64,000 nt of DNA. It comes from a virus. The notes below the pieces were generated by a model. It was not told the DNA's origin, ran no database searches, and saw only the letters and a list, made by a program, of their open reading frames with translations. Positions 1-5,474 of this stretch are shown here, one piece after another (position 1 is the first letter of the stretch; each line of letters begins with the position of its first letter). A program made the translations under genes and the position numbers. Location: IMG/VR virus record IMGVR_UViG_3300011116_000834, positions 1 through 64,000 of that record; one strand, 5' to 3'.

Positions 1-65
1 GCCCCTGTTGATAGTATCTGGTTATCGGACGGTCCGATAAAATACTATCAACTTTTATCGGACTT
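1..65. promoter_or_regulatory. Operator-like repeat cluster upstream of the first early gene
   Basis: Two short words recur on both strands: GTTGATAGTA at 7-16 and its complement TACTATCAAC at 43-52, and TTATCGGA/TCCGATAA at 22-29, 33-40 and 55-62. The 22-40 pair forms an inverted repeat. The same words occur between most genes up to 5250, always outside coding regions. They are probably binding sites for one or two regulators acting on the nearby early promoters; the protein is not identified. Confidence 0.6.
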
Positions 66-98
66 TATATTATCAGAAGCTAAATCGACAATGAAATG

Positions 99-153
99 CA
101 GAAATATCGTCTGAGGGATTTGCATCGAGCCGATTCGATGGCATACTTGTGGC
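99..153 (+). promoter_or_regulatory. Early promoter giving a leaderless transcript (gene at 154)
   Basis: An AGAAATATC-type box (about 100-108) is followed by -35 TTGCAT at 120-125, a 16-bp spacer, -10 CATACT at 142-147, and 6 nt before ATG at 154. With normal sigma-70 spacing, transcription would begin at the A of the start codon. Ten more promoters in the first 5.5 kb have the same geometry. Confidence 0.8.
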
Positions 154-420
154 ATGAGCAACGACTCCAACAACATCGGAACTAACCCTCTCGCAACTCC
201 CGCCAAGCGCGGACCCAAGCCGATCAAGACGCTTGATCAGCTGCAGGCAGCACTTCAGCAGGAAATCCTGATGACTGAGGTGCGCAAGATCGACAAGAAG
301 ATCGCGACCCATACGCGCGCACGCAAGCGCGCTCAGGCGCAGATCAGCGACTGCGACCGTGCAGTCGCGGAACTTACCGCGCTCCGCGCTGAGTTCCTCA
401 AGACCTACGGTCTTGCCTGA
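154..420 (+). CDS. Small basic/helical protein of unknown function
   Basis: An 88-residue protein with no recognised domain. An N-terminal low-complexity stretch contains KRGPKP (an AT-hook-like basic patch), followed by a long predicted helix or coiled coil rich in Ala, Arg, Lys and Gln (residues about 28-82). The basic patch and helix would suit a small nucleic-acid-binding protein, but this is inference. The ATG is fixed by the promoter: it lies 6 nt after the -10 box and has no ribosome binding site, so the mRNA is probably leaderless. GC content is higher than in the rest of the phage. The next gene follows after a 73-nt gap holding a strong GC hairpin. Confidence 0.75.
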   Translation: MSNDSNNIGTNPLATPAKRGPKPIKTLDQLQAALQQEILMTEVRKIDKKIATHTRARKRAQAQISDCDRAVAELTALRAEFLKTYGLA

Positions 421-435
421 CCCGACATTGGCAAG

Positions 436-470
436 GTGACGGGGGAGGGGAGAACCCCCTCCCCCACTCT
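436..470 (+). terminator. GC-rich intergenic hairpin
   Basis: A G-rich arm (about 440-451) pairs with a C-rich arm (about 456-467). No T tract follows, so it could be a weak terminator or an mRNA-stabilising hairpin between the genes at 154 and 494. Confidence 0.45.
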
Positions 471-493
471 ACACTTTCAACAGAAACGAGAAA

Positions 494-865
494 ATGGAAA
501 TGTTTGACCCAAAGAGCATGATTCAGGGGAAAAACCCCAACCTCGACAACGCGCAAGTTCTCGCTGCCTTCATGGATCTCGTACGGCTGAACCTTGGTGA
601 TGTTCTTCGGAACAATCGTCACAATATGCGCATGAGTTCGACCGATCTGATCGTTCTGTCGGCTGCGTGCCGAGTTCTGGCCAATATCAGGATTCAGATC
701 GGCGAGGGAAGCGAGTGGACTAGTTACGACCAGTCCAACCTTGGCATGGACATTCTCAGGTACTGCGAAGAGCAGGCTCTCAATGCAAAATCGGAAAATA
801 CTTCAGTTTCCGATGTTGCAGACCGCATCTTCAACGATCTCCGCAATGACGGACTGATCGGATAA
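494..865 (+). CDS. Hypothetical helical protein
   Basis: A 123-residue protein, predicted mostly helical, with no family I recognise. The start is not certain: ATG at 494 or 500 are both possible, with a weak purine-rich GAGAAA stretch just upstream. It has no promoter of the leaderless type and probably depends on readthrough from the gene at 154. A strong terminator follows at 887. Codon use is GC-rich like its neighbours. Function unknown; its position in the early block is the only clue. Confidence 0.7.
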   Translation: MEMFDPKSMIQGKNPNLDNAQVLAAFMDLVRLNLGDVLRNNRHNMRMSSTDLIVLSAACRVLANIRIQIGEGSEWTSYDQSNLGMDILRYCEEQALNAKSENTSVSDVADRIFNDLRNDGLIG

Positions 866-886
866 CAAATCGTTGTGGTTCATGTG

Positions 887-923
887 ACCCTCGTCCGATA
901 ACACGGACGGGGGTTGCTTTTTT
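887..923 (+). terminator. Rho-independent terminator
   Basis: A 10-bp stem (887-896 with 905-914) is followed by a TTTTTTATT tract. The loop contains one copy of the TCCGATAA word (894-901), so the operator-like word overlaps the terminator. Confidence 0.85.
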
Positions 924-1012
924 ATTATCGGTCAAGGTCCGATAACGGTTGATAGTATTTTATCGGATCGTCCGATAAGGAACTATCAACTTTTTATCAG
1001 ACCGTCCGATAA
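924..1012. promoter_or_regulatory. Dense operator-like repeat cluster
   Basis: TCCGATAA at 938-945, 971-978 and 1005-1012, TTATCGGA at 960-967, GTTGATAGTA at 948-957, and a partial ACTATCAAC near 982-990. The segment from about 938 to 978 reappears essentially unchanged at 3691-3731 upstream of another early gene, so this is a duplicated regulatory module. Confidence 0.65.
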
Positions 1013-1027
1013 AGCTAAATATCATGG

Positions 1028-1078
1028 AAATGTTCCTCAATGATTTGCTTCTCACGATTCTGATGGCATATTGTTGGT
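1028..1078 (+). promoter_or_regulatory. Early leaderless promoter (gene at 1079)
   Basis: -35 TTGCTT at 1045-1050, a 16-bp spacer, -10 CATATT at 1067-1072 and 6 nt to ATG 1079. A GAAATGTTC sequence replaces the usual upstream AGAAATATC box. Confidence 0.8.
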
Positions 1079-1351
1079 ATGAACAACTCTACCAAGTACC
1101 CCGACATCGTAGTGGATCTCTCCCGCGTCAGCGGGAACTCCTTCAGCATTTTGGGTGCAGTCACCCGTGCCATGAGGGAGGCAGGGATTCCCATCACGGC
1201 AATCGACAAGTTCCGCACCGAAGCCATGAGCGGCACTTACAACCACTTGATCTTCACGGTGACCAAGTGGGTTGCCGTCGAGGGGTTCACCCCCTACGCA
1301 GACGATGATGAGGATGAGGATGAGGATGAAGACGAGGAGGATCTTGACTGA
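1079..1351 (+). CDS. Hypothetical protein with acidic C-terminal tail
   Basis: A 90-residue protein: a mixed alpha/beta body (residues 1-74) followed by a run of Asp and Glu (residues about 75-90) ending DLD. No family recognised. Acidic tails on small early phage proteins can mediate binding to host nucleic-acid-binding proteins, but that is only a possibility here. The leaderless start is fixed by the promoter. The stop overlaps the next start as TGATG, so the downstream small gene is probably translationally coupled. Confidence 0.75.
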   Translation: MNNSTKYPDIVVDLSRVSGNSFSILGAVTRAMREAGIPITAIDKFRTEAMSGTYNHLIFTVTKWVAVEGFTPYADDDEDEDEDEDEEDLD

Positions 1352-1473
1352 TGACGAGATTCAACAAGGGAGATGCATGGTTCTTTCATCGGTTTCACGG
1401 AATGGACGATTCCGATGACCATGATGGGGCAGACGAGAGGGAAGAGGAAGAACCATGCAATGAGGATGAATAA
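1351..1473 (+). CDS. Very small acidic hypothetical protein
   Basis: A 40-residue ORF (starts MTRFNKGDAWFFHRFHG) whose second half is almost entirely acidic. Its ATG overlaps the preceding stop by one base. It ends just before a strong terminator, which suggests it is the second gene of a two-gene early operon. Function unknown; the acidic end echoes the tail of the preceding protein. Confidence 0.55.
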   Translation: MTRFNKGDAWFFHRFHGMDDSDDHDGADEREEEEPCNEDE

Positions 1474-1479
1474 TCCTCG

Positions 1480-1515
1480 ACCCCATGCACGGCGCGTGCG
1501 TGGGGTTTTTATTTG
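1480..1515 (+). terminator. Rho-independent terminator
   Basis: The stem ACCCCATGCACG pairs with CGTGCGTGGGGT and is followed by TTTTTATTT. It closes the operon starting at 1079. Confidence 0.85.
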
Positions 1516-1523
1516 CCTATGGG

Positions 1524-1533
1524 TACTATCAAC
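1524..1533. promoter_or_regulatory. Isolated operator-like word
   Basis: One copy of TACTATCAAC between two convergent terminators. Copies of this word also sit after terminators at 2394 and 4189. Confidence 0.5.
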
Positions 1534-1540
1534 TGGGAAT

Positions 1541-1581
1541 AATAAAAAACGCCCCCTGCCCGTCGTCAGGGCAGAGGGCGC
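1541..1581 (-). terminator. Terminator for the minus-strand operon 2013-1611
   Basis: On the minus strand, GCCCTCTGCCC pairs with GGGCAGGGGGC and is followed by GTTTTTTATT. Confidence 0.8.
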
Positions 1582-1610
1582 ATGAACCCCATGATTATGA
1601 GACGAAGTTG

Positions 1611-1808
1611 TTATTCGCCTCTCTGCGTTTGGCGAACTTGGTCTAGAAGGATCAGACCGATGCTGCCGATCATCACCCACGCCAAGAACGACCATCCGAT
1701 GTAAAGCAGGAAGGCGAACATGAGAGGAATGGCCGCAACGACGAGGATTCCGACGATCAGGCCGATGGCCACAAGCACGGTTTCGAGGATGTCTTTTGGG
1801 TTGGTCAT
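1611..1808 (-). CDS. Small membrane protein
   Basis: A 65-residue protein (starts MTNPKDILETVLVAIG) with two hydrophobic segments, about residues 9-33 and 36-57, and a short basic/polar C-terminus. It should lie in the host inner membrane as a hairpin. The start at 1808 is one base past the stop of the upstream gene, so the two are an operon from the leaderless promoter near 2020. Early phage membrane peptides can block superinfection or alter host transport, but nothing here identifies the function. A holin role is less likely given its early promoter. Confidence 0.7.
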   Translation of the reverse strand: MTNPKDILETVLVAIGLIVGILVVAAIPLMFAFLLYIGWSFLAWVMIGSIGLILLDQVRQTQRGE

Positions 1809-1809
1809 G

Positions 1810-2013
1810 TTAGGCCTTCCCCATTCCGAAGCAATGCCCACGCGAGAGAATGATCTCCGCGACTGGCGTGATCTCACCTGCGTCGATGCGGTCCATGCAG
1901 AGATCCCCGAAAGATTCGTCCGTAATCGTCAGGATACGGCATCCGTCGAGCGTGTTCCAAGTCTCCCCATCGGGGAAGACTACGATTGTGTGGTGCGTGT
2001 TCTTGTTGTCCAT
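1810..2013 (-). CDS. Hypothetical early protein
   Basis: A 67-residue protein (starts MDNKNTHHTIVVFPDG) of probable beta-rich fold with a central TWNTLDGCRILTITD segment. It resembles the small phage proteins that bind a ligand or another protein, but I do not recognise a family. The start is set by the leaderless promoter immediately upstream. It is followed by the membrane-protein gene with a 1-nt gap. Confidence 0.7.
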   Translation of the reverse strand: MDNKNTHHTIVVFPDGETWNTLDGCRILTITDESFGDLCMDRIDAGEITPVAEIILSRGHCFGMGKA

Positions 2014-2069
2014 GCCATGAGTATGCCATGTATTTAGCTCGAGGCAAATCATATCTACGATATTTTTGG
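2014..2069 (-). promoter_or_regulatory. Early leaderless promoter (minus strand, gene 2013-1810)
   Basis: Reading the minus strand: an AAAATATC box, -35 TTGCCT (2047-2042), 16 bp, -10 CATACT (2025-2020), 6 nt, ATG at 2013. Confidence 0.8.
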
Positions 2070-2077
2070 CTTTGTTG

Positions 2078-2095
2078 TTATCGGAGTTGATAGTA
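2078..2095. promoter_or_regulatory. Operator-like pair between divergent early promoters
   Basis: TTATCGGA at 2078-2085 directly abuts GTTGATAGTA at 2086-2095, midway between the promoter of the minus-strand operon (2013) and that of the plus-strand gene (2174). Confidence 0.6.
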
Positions 2096-2119
2096 TCGCG
2101 GTTCATAATAGATATTTTT

Positions 2120-2173
2120 GGAAATATCATGCGAGTGATTTGCTTTGCCTTGATCTGAACCTATATTTGTCGT
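2120..2173 (+). promoter_or_regulatory. Early leaderless promoter (gene at 2174)
   Basis: A GAAATATC box, -35 TTGCTT at 2140-2145, 16 bp, -10 TATATT at 2162-2167, 6 nt, ATG at 2174. Confidence 0.8.
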
Positions 2174-2362
2174 ATGAACTACCCCTTTGACGACTACTCA
2201 GATTTCGATGGTAGCTACTCAGATTTCGACGGTAGCTACAGCTACGGCCTGACTGAGAAGCAGATTCAGGATCGTATGGACTACGCGATCAACGGCAACG
2301 AGCTCGAGGATGATCTCGACTTCGGTGATCTTTTCGACGACGAAGACCCCGACGACGAGTAG
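2174..2362 (+). CDS. Small acidic Asp/Tyr-rich protein with a short tandem repeat
   Basis: A 62-residue protein. Near the N-terminus the unit YSDFDGS occurs twice in tandem. A short helix follows, then an acidic C-terminus (about residues 44-62, mostly Asp and Glu). The strong negative charge could mimic DNA, but function is not recognised. The start is fixed by the leaderless promoter. The end of the gene forms the left arm of its own terminator. Confidence 0.7.
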   Translation: MNYPFDDYSDFDGSYSDFDGSYSYGLTEKQIQDRMDYAINGNELEDDLDFGDLFDDEDPDDE

Positions 2363-2386
2363 ACCTCGTCTGTCGGGATTTTATCA
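2345..2386 (+). terminator. Terminator overlapping the stop codon
   Basis: CCCGACGACGAG pairs with CTCGTCTGTCGGG and is followed by ATTTTAT. The left arm is the last codons of the preceding gene. A TACTATCAAC word follows at 2394-2403. Confidence 0.75.
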
Positions 2387-2416
2387 TACCCCCTACTATC
2401 AACATGGGAAAATAAA

Positions 2417-2446
2417 AACAACAACCGCTTTCGCGGTTGTTGTGTG
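2417..2446 (-). terminator. Terminator for the minus-strand gene at 2468
   Basis: A perfect stem of CAACAACCGC and GCGGTTGTTG. The minus-strand side runs into TTTTTATTTT, so it serves mainly the leftward gene. Confidence 0.8.
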
Positions 2447-2467
2447 ATAATCGGTTTGTATCGTTTA

Positions 2468-2773
2468 TTACATCCGCGCTGCGACCAAATCATCAATGAT
2501 CTGATCAATCTTCTTGACACAGACCTTGCGGATCTCTTGAGGAACATCGTCGCCCTCAAAGAGGAAGTCGCCGTTCTCATCGACAACGACGAGGTGAAGA
2601 TCGAAACACTCGACCTCAGGAACAGTCTGAGTGCGACGACCAGCTGAAGCGAGGGGATAATCCCAAGCATCGGTGCGCTCGGTGTAGCTCACCATGATGT
2701 CTCCATAAACGAAGACCTGCTTGCCGTTGTAGACGATTGGCGCGAACTTGTTGTATTCGATTTCCATTTCCAT
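2468..2773 (-). CDS. Hypothetical early protein
   Basis: A 101-residue protein (starts MEMEIEYNKFAPIVYNG), beta-rich in the first two thirds with a C-terminal helix (about residues 78-101, IRKVCVKKIDQIIDDLV). No family recognised. The promoter fixes the start at 2773; an in-frame ATG 6 nt upstream would lie inside the promoter. It is a single-gene transcript ending at the hairpin near 2440. Confidence 0.7.
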   Translation of the reverse strand: MEMEIEYNKFAPIVYNGKQVFVYGDIMVSYTERTDAWDYPLASAGRRTQTVPEVECFDLHLVVVDENGDFLFEGDDVPQEIRKVCVKKIDQIIDDLVAARM

Positions 2774-2832
2774 ACCCACAATATGCCATGTATTTGGCTA
2801 GATGCAAATGCATTTAGCGATATTTCTGCATT
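2774..2832 (-). promoter_or_regulatory. Early leaderless promoter (minus strand, gene 2773-2468)
   Basis: Minus strand: an AGAAATATC box, -35 TTGCAT (2807-2802), 16 bp, -10 CATATT (2085-style element at 2785-2780), 6 nt, ATG at 2773. TCCGATAA (2844-2851) and TACTATCAAC (2855-2864) lie just upstream. Confidence 0.8.
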
Positions 2833-2843
2833 TCGTATAAAAG

Positions 2844-2864
2844 TCCGATAAGGGTACTATCAAC
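2844..2864. promoter_or_regulatory. Operator-like pair
   Basis: TCCGATAA at 2844-2851 and TACTATCAAC at 2855-2864, spaced as elsewhere in the early block, upstream of the promoter for the gene at 2773. Confidence 0.6.
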
Positions 2865-2891
2865 CCCGCCCCCCCATTCGGAGGGCGGGGT
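2864..2891 (-). terminator. GC-rich hairpin after the minus-strand gene 3219-2911
   Basis: CCCCGCCC pairs with GGGCGGGG around a short loop. There is no T tract, so termination is probable but not certain. Confidence 0.5.
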
Positions 2892-2910
2892 GGGTGAGGA
2901 AGACTGAGAG

Positions 2911-3219
2911 TTATTCGTGACCCCCCGTCGCGTAGAACTCATTCGACCACTCTTCAAAGAGTGGGTGCGTCGAGGTGAAGTCAACCACATTCTCCATCGG
3001 GGAGCAGGTGTGGTAACCATCCTGCAAGAGTGTGGCGCGTCCGATCTTCTCGCCATCCTTGAAGACGGTGAGGAAGCAGAGGTCATCGACCGCACGCACC
3101 TCCTCATATACGAGATCCGCGTTGTCGGAGCGGGAGAGGAGAAGATATCCCGCTCCGACGAGCGAGAAGGTGCATCCGTGATTGGCAAGGTGACGGGTGA
3201 GTGAGAGGATTGCGTTCAT
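2911..3219 (-). CDS. Hypothetical early protein
   Basis: A 102-residue alpha/beta protein (starts MNAILSLTRHLANHG). The central segment GAGYLLLSRSDNADLVYEEV looks like a compact beta-alpha unit; no family recognised. The leaderless promoter sets the start at 3219. It is transcribed divergently from the gene at 3362, with which it shares a perfect inverted-repeat promoter region. Confidence 0.7.
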   Translation of the reverse strand: MNAILSLTRHLANHGCTFSLVGAGYLLLSRSDNADLVYEEVRAVDDLCFLTVFKDGEKIGRATLLQDGYHTCSPMENVVDFTSTHPLFEEWSNEFYATGGHE

Positions 3220-3361
3220 GCCCATAGTATGCATTCAAATTAGCTCAATGCAAATCATCTTGGTGATATTTCTCAATATGATGTTATCTACCAATAAGCT
3301 AAAAGATAGAAATATCACCAAGATGATTTGCATCTTCAGAATTGGAATGCATACTGTTGGT
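3220..3361. promoter_or_regulatory. Divergent pair of early promoters on a 25-bp perfect inverted repeat
   Basis: Leftward: -10 CATACT (3231-3226), 16 bp, -35 TTGCAT (3253-3248). Rightward: -35 TTGCAT (3328-3333), 16 bp, -10 CATACT (3350-3355), 6 nt, ATG 3362. The blocks 3249-3273 and 3308-3332 are exact reverse complements. Each spans the -35 box and the upstream AGAAATATC box, which defines the conserved part of the promoter beyond the -10. Confidence 0.8.
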
Positions 3362-3616
3362 ATGAACACTCTTGAACGCAACACCGTGATCGCCGCTCTC
3401 CAGAACGGACTCTGCCGAGTCCAGTTTATCAAGGCAGATGGGACCGAGCGCGTGATGATCGCCACGCTCGCCGCATCGTACCTTCCCCAGACTACTGGCG
3501 GTACGCTCACCCGCTCTCCCGATCTCATCGTCTGCTTCGATACGGGAACCAACGCATGGCGTTCCTTTTATCTCCCCCGCGTGATTGAGTTCACGCCACT
3601 CTCAAAAGCGGCATAA
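3362..3616 (+). CDS. SH3-like beta-barrel protein (DUF2693-like)
   Basis: An 84-residue protein. A short N-terminal helix leads into GLCRVQFIKADGTERVMIATL, then an extended loop and WRSFYLPRV near the C-terminus. This pattern (GxCxVxFxKxDGTxRxMxxTL, later W-x-SF) is that of the small SH3-fold proteins found in many T4-like phages. A second member of the family is at 18849. The role in infection is unknown; the fold suggests protein or nucleic-acid binding. The leaderless start is fixed by the promoter. Followed by two hairpins. Confidence 0.75.
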   Translation: MNTLERNTVIAALQNGLCRVQFIKADGTERVMIATLAASYLPQTTGGTLTRSPDLIVCFDTGTNAWRSFYLPRVIEFTPLSKAA

Positions 3617-3642
3617 GCCGCAAAGGACAACTCTCCTTTGGC

Positions 3643-3673
3643 AAACCCCTGACACGGTGTTGGGGGTTTGTCT
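3643..3673 (+). terminator. Terminator
   Basis: CAAACCCC pairs with GGGGTTTG around a GC loop, with TCTGTTCCT downstream. A second small hairpin lies just before it (about 3617-3640). Confidence 0.65.
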
Positions 3674-3689
3674 GTTCCTATAATATAAA

Positions 3690-3731
3690 GTCCGATAACG
3701 GTTGATAGTATTTTATCGGATCGTCCGATAA
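3690..3731. promoter_or_regulatory. Operator-like cluster, duplicate of 938-978
   Basis: TCCGATAA (3691-3698), GTTGATAGTA (3701-3710), TTATCGGA (3713-3720) and TCCGATAA (3724-3731), in the same order, spacing and near-identical sequence as upstream of the gene at 1079. Confidence 0.65.
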
Positions 3732-3741
3732 CAACAAAGCC

Positions 3742-3795
3742 AGAAATATCGTGCAAGTGATTTGCATCGAGCCAAATACATGGCATACTGTTGGT
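3742..3795 (+). promoter_or_regulatory. Early leaderless promoter (gene at 3796)
   Basis: An AGAAATATC box, -35 TTGCAT at 3762-3767, 16 bp, -10 CATACT at 3784-3789, 6 nt, ATG at 3796. Confidence 0.8.
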
Positions 3796-4113
3796 ATGAA
3801 CACCGCAGCAACCACAATCGCCAACCGCATCATCATGACCATCAAAACCTTCTGGCTCCCGCGCGGGATGCGCGTCGAACGATGCGACGAGCGCATCGAC
3901 GGGTCTTTCGATCTTGAGATCCGCATCGGGCATGGCGAGTCGCTCATCATGGGCATCGACGGCAACTGGGCGAAGGAGCCGGGCGAGAGGAATGTGAGTG
4001 TTAATTTCTCGCTGAAGGTCGACCAGTTTCAGGGGCATGAGCAGATGCGCCAGCTCGCGCAGTTGCTGGGTACGATGGTCCGCATCGGTGATGTTCTTGA
4101 AGAGAACCTCTGA
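3796..4113 (+). CDS. Hypothetical early protein
   Basis: A 105-residue protein (starts MNTAATTIANRIIMTIK) with a beta-rich middle (residues about 20-75, including FDLEIRIGHGESLIMGIDGNW cut by loops) and a C-terminal helix (MRQLAQLLGTMVRIGDV). No family recognised. The leaderless start is set by the promoter. GC-rich codon use like the rest of this block. A strong terminator follows. Confidence 0.7.
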   Translation: MNTAATTIANRIIMTIKTFWLPRGMRVERCDERIDGSFDLEIRIGHGESLIMGIDGNWAKEPGERNVSVNFSLKVDQFQGHEQMRQLAQLLGTMVRIGDVLEENL

Positions 4114-4133
4114 AAGAGAACCTCTGACCATCT

Positions 4134-4186
4134 CCTGATTATCATCCTCTCCTCTCCCAAGCAAGGGGGAGGATGATAATCTTTAA
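4134..4186 (+). terminator. Rho-independent terminator
   Basis: A long stem, ATTATCATCCTC with GAGGATGATAAT plus an inner CCC/GGG, is followed by CTTT. TACTATCAAC (4189-4198) and TCCGATAA (4206-4213) follow directly. Confidence 0.75.
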
Positions 4187-4188
4187 AC

Positions 4189-4213
4189 TACTATCAACCG
4201 CCGCGTCCGATAA
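4189..4213. promoter_or_regulatory. Operator-like pair before the PEP-CTERM gene
   Basis: TACTATCAAC at 4189-4198 and TCCGATAA at 4206-4213. Confidence 0.6.
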
Positions 4214-4227
4214 CAAATAAAACACAA

Positions 4228-4278
4228 AATATCCCTCAAGCGATTTGCATTGAGCTAATCATGTGGCATACTCTTGGC
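4228..4278 (+). promoter_or_regulatory. Early leaderless promoter (gene at 4279)
   Basis: An AAAATATC box, -35 TTGCAT at 4245-4250, 16 bp, -10 CATACT at 4267-4272, 6 nt, ATG at 4279. Confidence 0.8.
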
Positions 4279-4893
4279 ATGAAGATTCTCATCTCACTCA
4301 CCGTTCTTGCGCTTTCACCTTTGGCATCTGCTTCCCTCACCTTTGAGGATCTTCCGATGCCTCCTGACCAGTACGCGACCATCCGCATTGCGGAGATGCC
4401 GCCCGCCTACAGCGGATTCACTTTCAGCAACTGGGGCTATTACACCGTCCCGAACGGCATCGACTTCAATGGTTTCGATGACGGCATCATCGGAACCCGT
4501 GCGCTCTACACTCCCACCAACAACGACAACGATGGGGGCGAGAATCGCTACACGATCTTTCGCTCTGAGCGGTTCACCTTCACTAGCGCAAGCGTGACGC
4601 AGTTGTTCGCTGCCGATAACGGTGGCGACGATTTCGGTGGCGATATCACTCGCCTCACGATCAAGGGATTCGTCGGTGACCATCAGGTCTACAGCGTCAA
4701 CCAGTACCTTGCGTATGCGGTTCGCCTGACTGTTACCGCTCCTGCGGTTGAGGTGGATCGGCTTGAGTTCTCGACGGATACGGGCGAAGGCTTCGCGATC
4801 GATAATCTCTATGCAGACCCGATTGTTCCTGCTCCTGCGTCGATCGCGCTCCTCGGTCTTGCAGGTCTGATCGGAAAGAGGAAGCGCAACTAA
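4279..4893 (+). CDS. Exported protein with PEP-CTERM-like C-terminal sorting signal
   Basis: A 204-residue protein. An N-terminal signal peptide (Lys, hydrophobic core, probable cut after SASA, residue about 18) is followed by a beta-rich ectodomain with many Asp, Asn and Gly residues. At the C-terminus VPAPAS is followed by a hydrophobic stretch (IALLGLAGLIG) and a basic end KRKRN. This tripartite tail is the PEP-CTERM type recognised by exosortases; the PAPA form is typical of planctomycetes. The protein should therefore be secreted and attached to the host surface or shed into the extracellular matrix. It starts at a leaderless early promoter, so the host surface may be altered soon after infection. 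A second such protein is at 23336. Confidence 0.85.
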   Translation: MKILISLTVLALSPLASASLTFEDLPMPPDQYATIRIAEMPPAYSGFTFSNWGYYTVPNGIDFNGFDDGIIGTRALYTPTNNDNDGGENRYTIFRSERFTFTSASVTQLFAADNGGDDFGGDITRLTIKGFVGDHQVYSVNQYLAYAVRLTVTAPAVEVDRLEFSTDTGEGFAIDNLYADPIVPAPASIALLGLAGLIGKRKRN

Positions 4894-4941
4894 ATCGGCA
4901 AAATGATTTGCCTTCGGTCGATTTGAGTGTATACTCTTGGC
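4890..4941 (+). promoter_or_regulatory. Early leaderless promoter (gene at 4942)
   Basis: -35 TTGCCT at 4908-4913, 16 bp, -10 TATACT at 4930-4935, 6 nt, ATG at 4942. The upstream box is weak here (TAAATCGG). The promoter begins at the stop codon of the PEP-CTERM gene. Confidence 0.8.
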
Positions 4942-5145
4942 ATGGACACCACTCAAATCGACAACTGCTCGGACAACTACCTCATCGACGCATTCATCGA
5001 CCTCGACGCAGACTTCGATCTCTGCGTCACGGCAGCAGAGCGCGCTCGTCACCAAGAACTCAGAAATGAGCTGAAGGAAGAGATTGAGGCGCGTGGCTAC
5101 ACCGTCCGCGCGATCAACGGCGGATGGGAAATCAAGCAGAAGTGA
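4942..5145 (+). CDS. Small acidic helical protein
   Basis: A 67-residue protein (starts MDTTQIDNCSDNYLID) with two acidic helices (about residues 12-30 and 31-52) and a short beta end, VRAINGGWEIKQK. The layout (two helices, then a strand) is seen in small phage proteins of unknown role. The leaderless ATG is fixed by the promoter. A terminator follows at 5169. Confidence 0.7.
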   Translation: MDTTQIDNCSDNYLIDAFIDLDADFDLCVTAAERARHQELRNELKEEIEARGYTVRAINGGWEIKQK

Positions 5146-5168
5146 CAAAACCGACATAAAAGGGATAG

Positions 5169-5202
5169 ACCCCCCAACCAGTAATGGTGGGGGGTTTATT
5201 AA
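5169..5202 (+). terminator. Rho-independent terminator
   Basis: ACCCCCC pairs with GGGGGGT and is followed by TTATTAATTT. Confidence 0.8.
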
Positions 5203-5231
5203 TTTAATAATTTATTATTTTTCACCCACAG

Positions 5232-5250
5232 TCCGATAATGTTGATAGTA
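5232..5250. promoter_or_regulatory. Last operator-like pair of the early block
   Basis: TCCGATAA at 5232-5239 directly followed by GTTGATAGTA at 5241-5250. No copies of either word stand out further right. Confidence 0.55.
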
Positions 5251-5257
5251 TGACAAA

Positions 5258-5283
5258 GATTATCCCATACATTGGGATAATCG
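5258..5283 (-). terminator. Hairpin after the minus-strand gene 5474-5304
   Basis: ATTATCCCA and TGGGATAAT form a 9-bp stem with a short loop; CTTTGTC follows on the minus strand. Confidence 0.55.
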
Positions 5284-5303
5284 GTGATCGTAACTCCTTT
5301 GGG

Positions 5304-5474
5304 TTAGATGGTGTTGAAAAGGTTACGGGACTCGAGCTCGGCAAGAATGCGAGCTCGCTCATCCTCTTGGGCGGGATCGCGAATGATCCACTCGAGCTGC
5401 TTGAGCACGCGAATCAGCTCAGCTTCGGTGCGCTGCGAGAGGGGGATGTACTTGTGTGCTTCGATGGTGTACAT
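5304..5474 (-). CDS. Small helical hypothetical protein
   Basis: A 56-residue protein (starts MYTIEAHKYIPLSQRT) with two charged helices (about 12-32 and 36-50). No family recognised. The evidence for it is the leaderless promoter immediately upstream on the minus strand, which fits the 10 other examples exactly. A plus-strand reading frame over the same bases has no promoter or ribosome binding site. It is the last gene of the early block. Confidence 0.7.
   Translation of the reverse strand: MYTIEAHKYIPLSQRTEAELIRVLKQLEWIIRDPAQEDERARILAELESRNLFNTI

Noticed and set aside
1290-1350. Minus-strand poly-Ser protein (frame over the acidic tail)
   Set aside because: It is the antisense of GAG/GAT repeats and has no start signals.
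4315-5157. 280-codon minus-strand frame
   Set aside because: Antisense to two well-supported genes including the PEP-CTERM protein; high-GC DNA often leaves such open frames.
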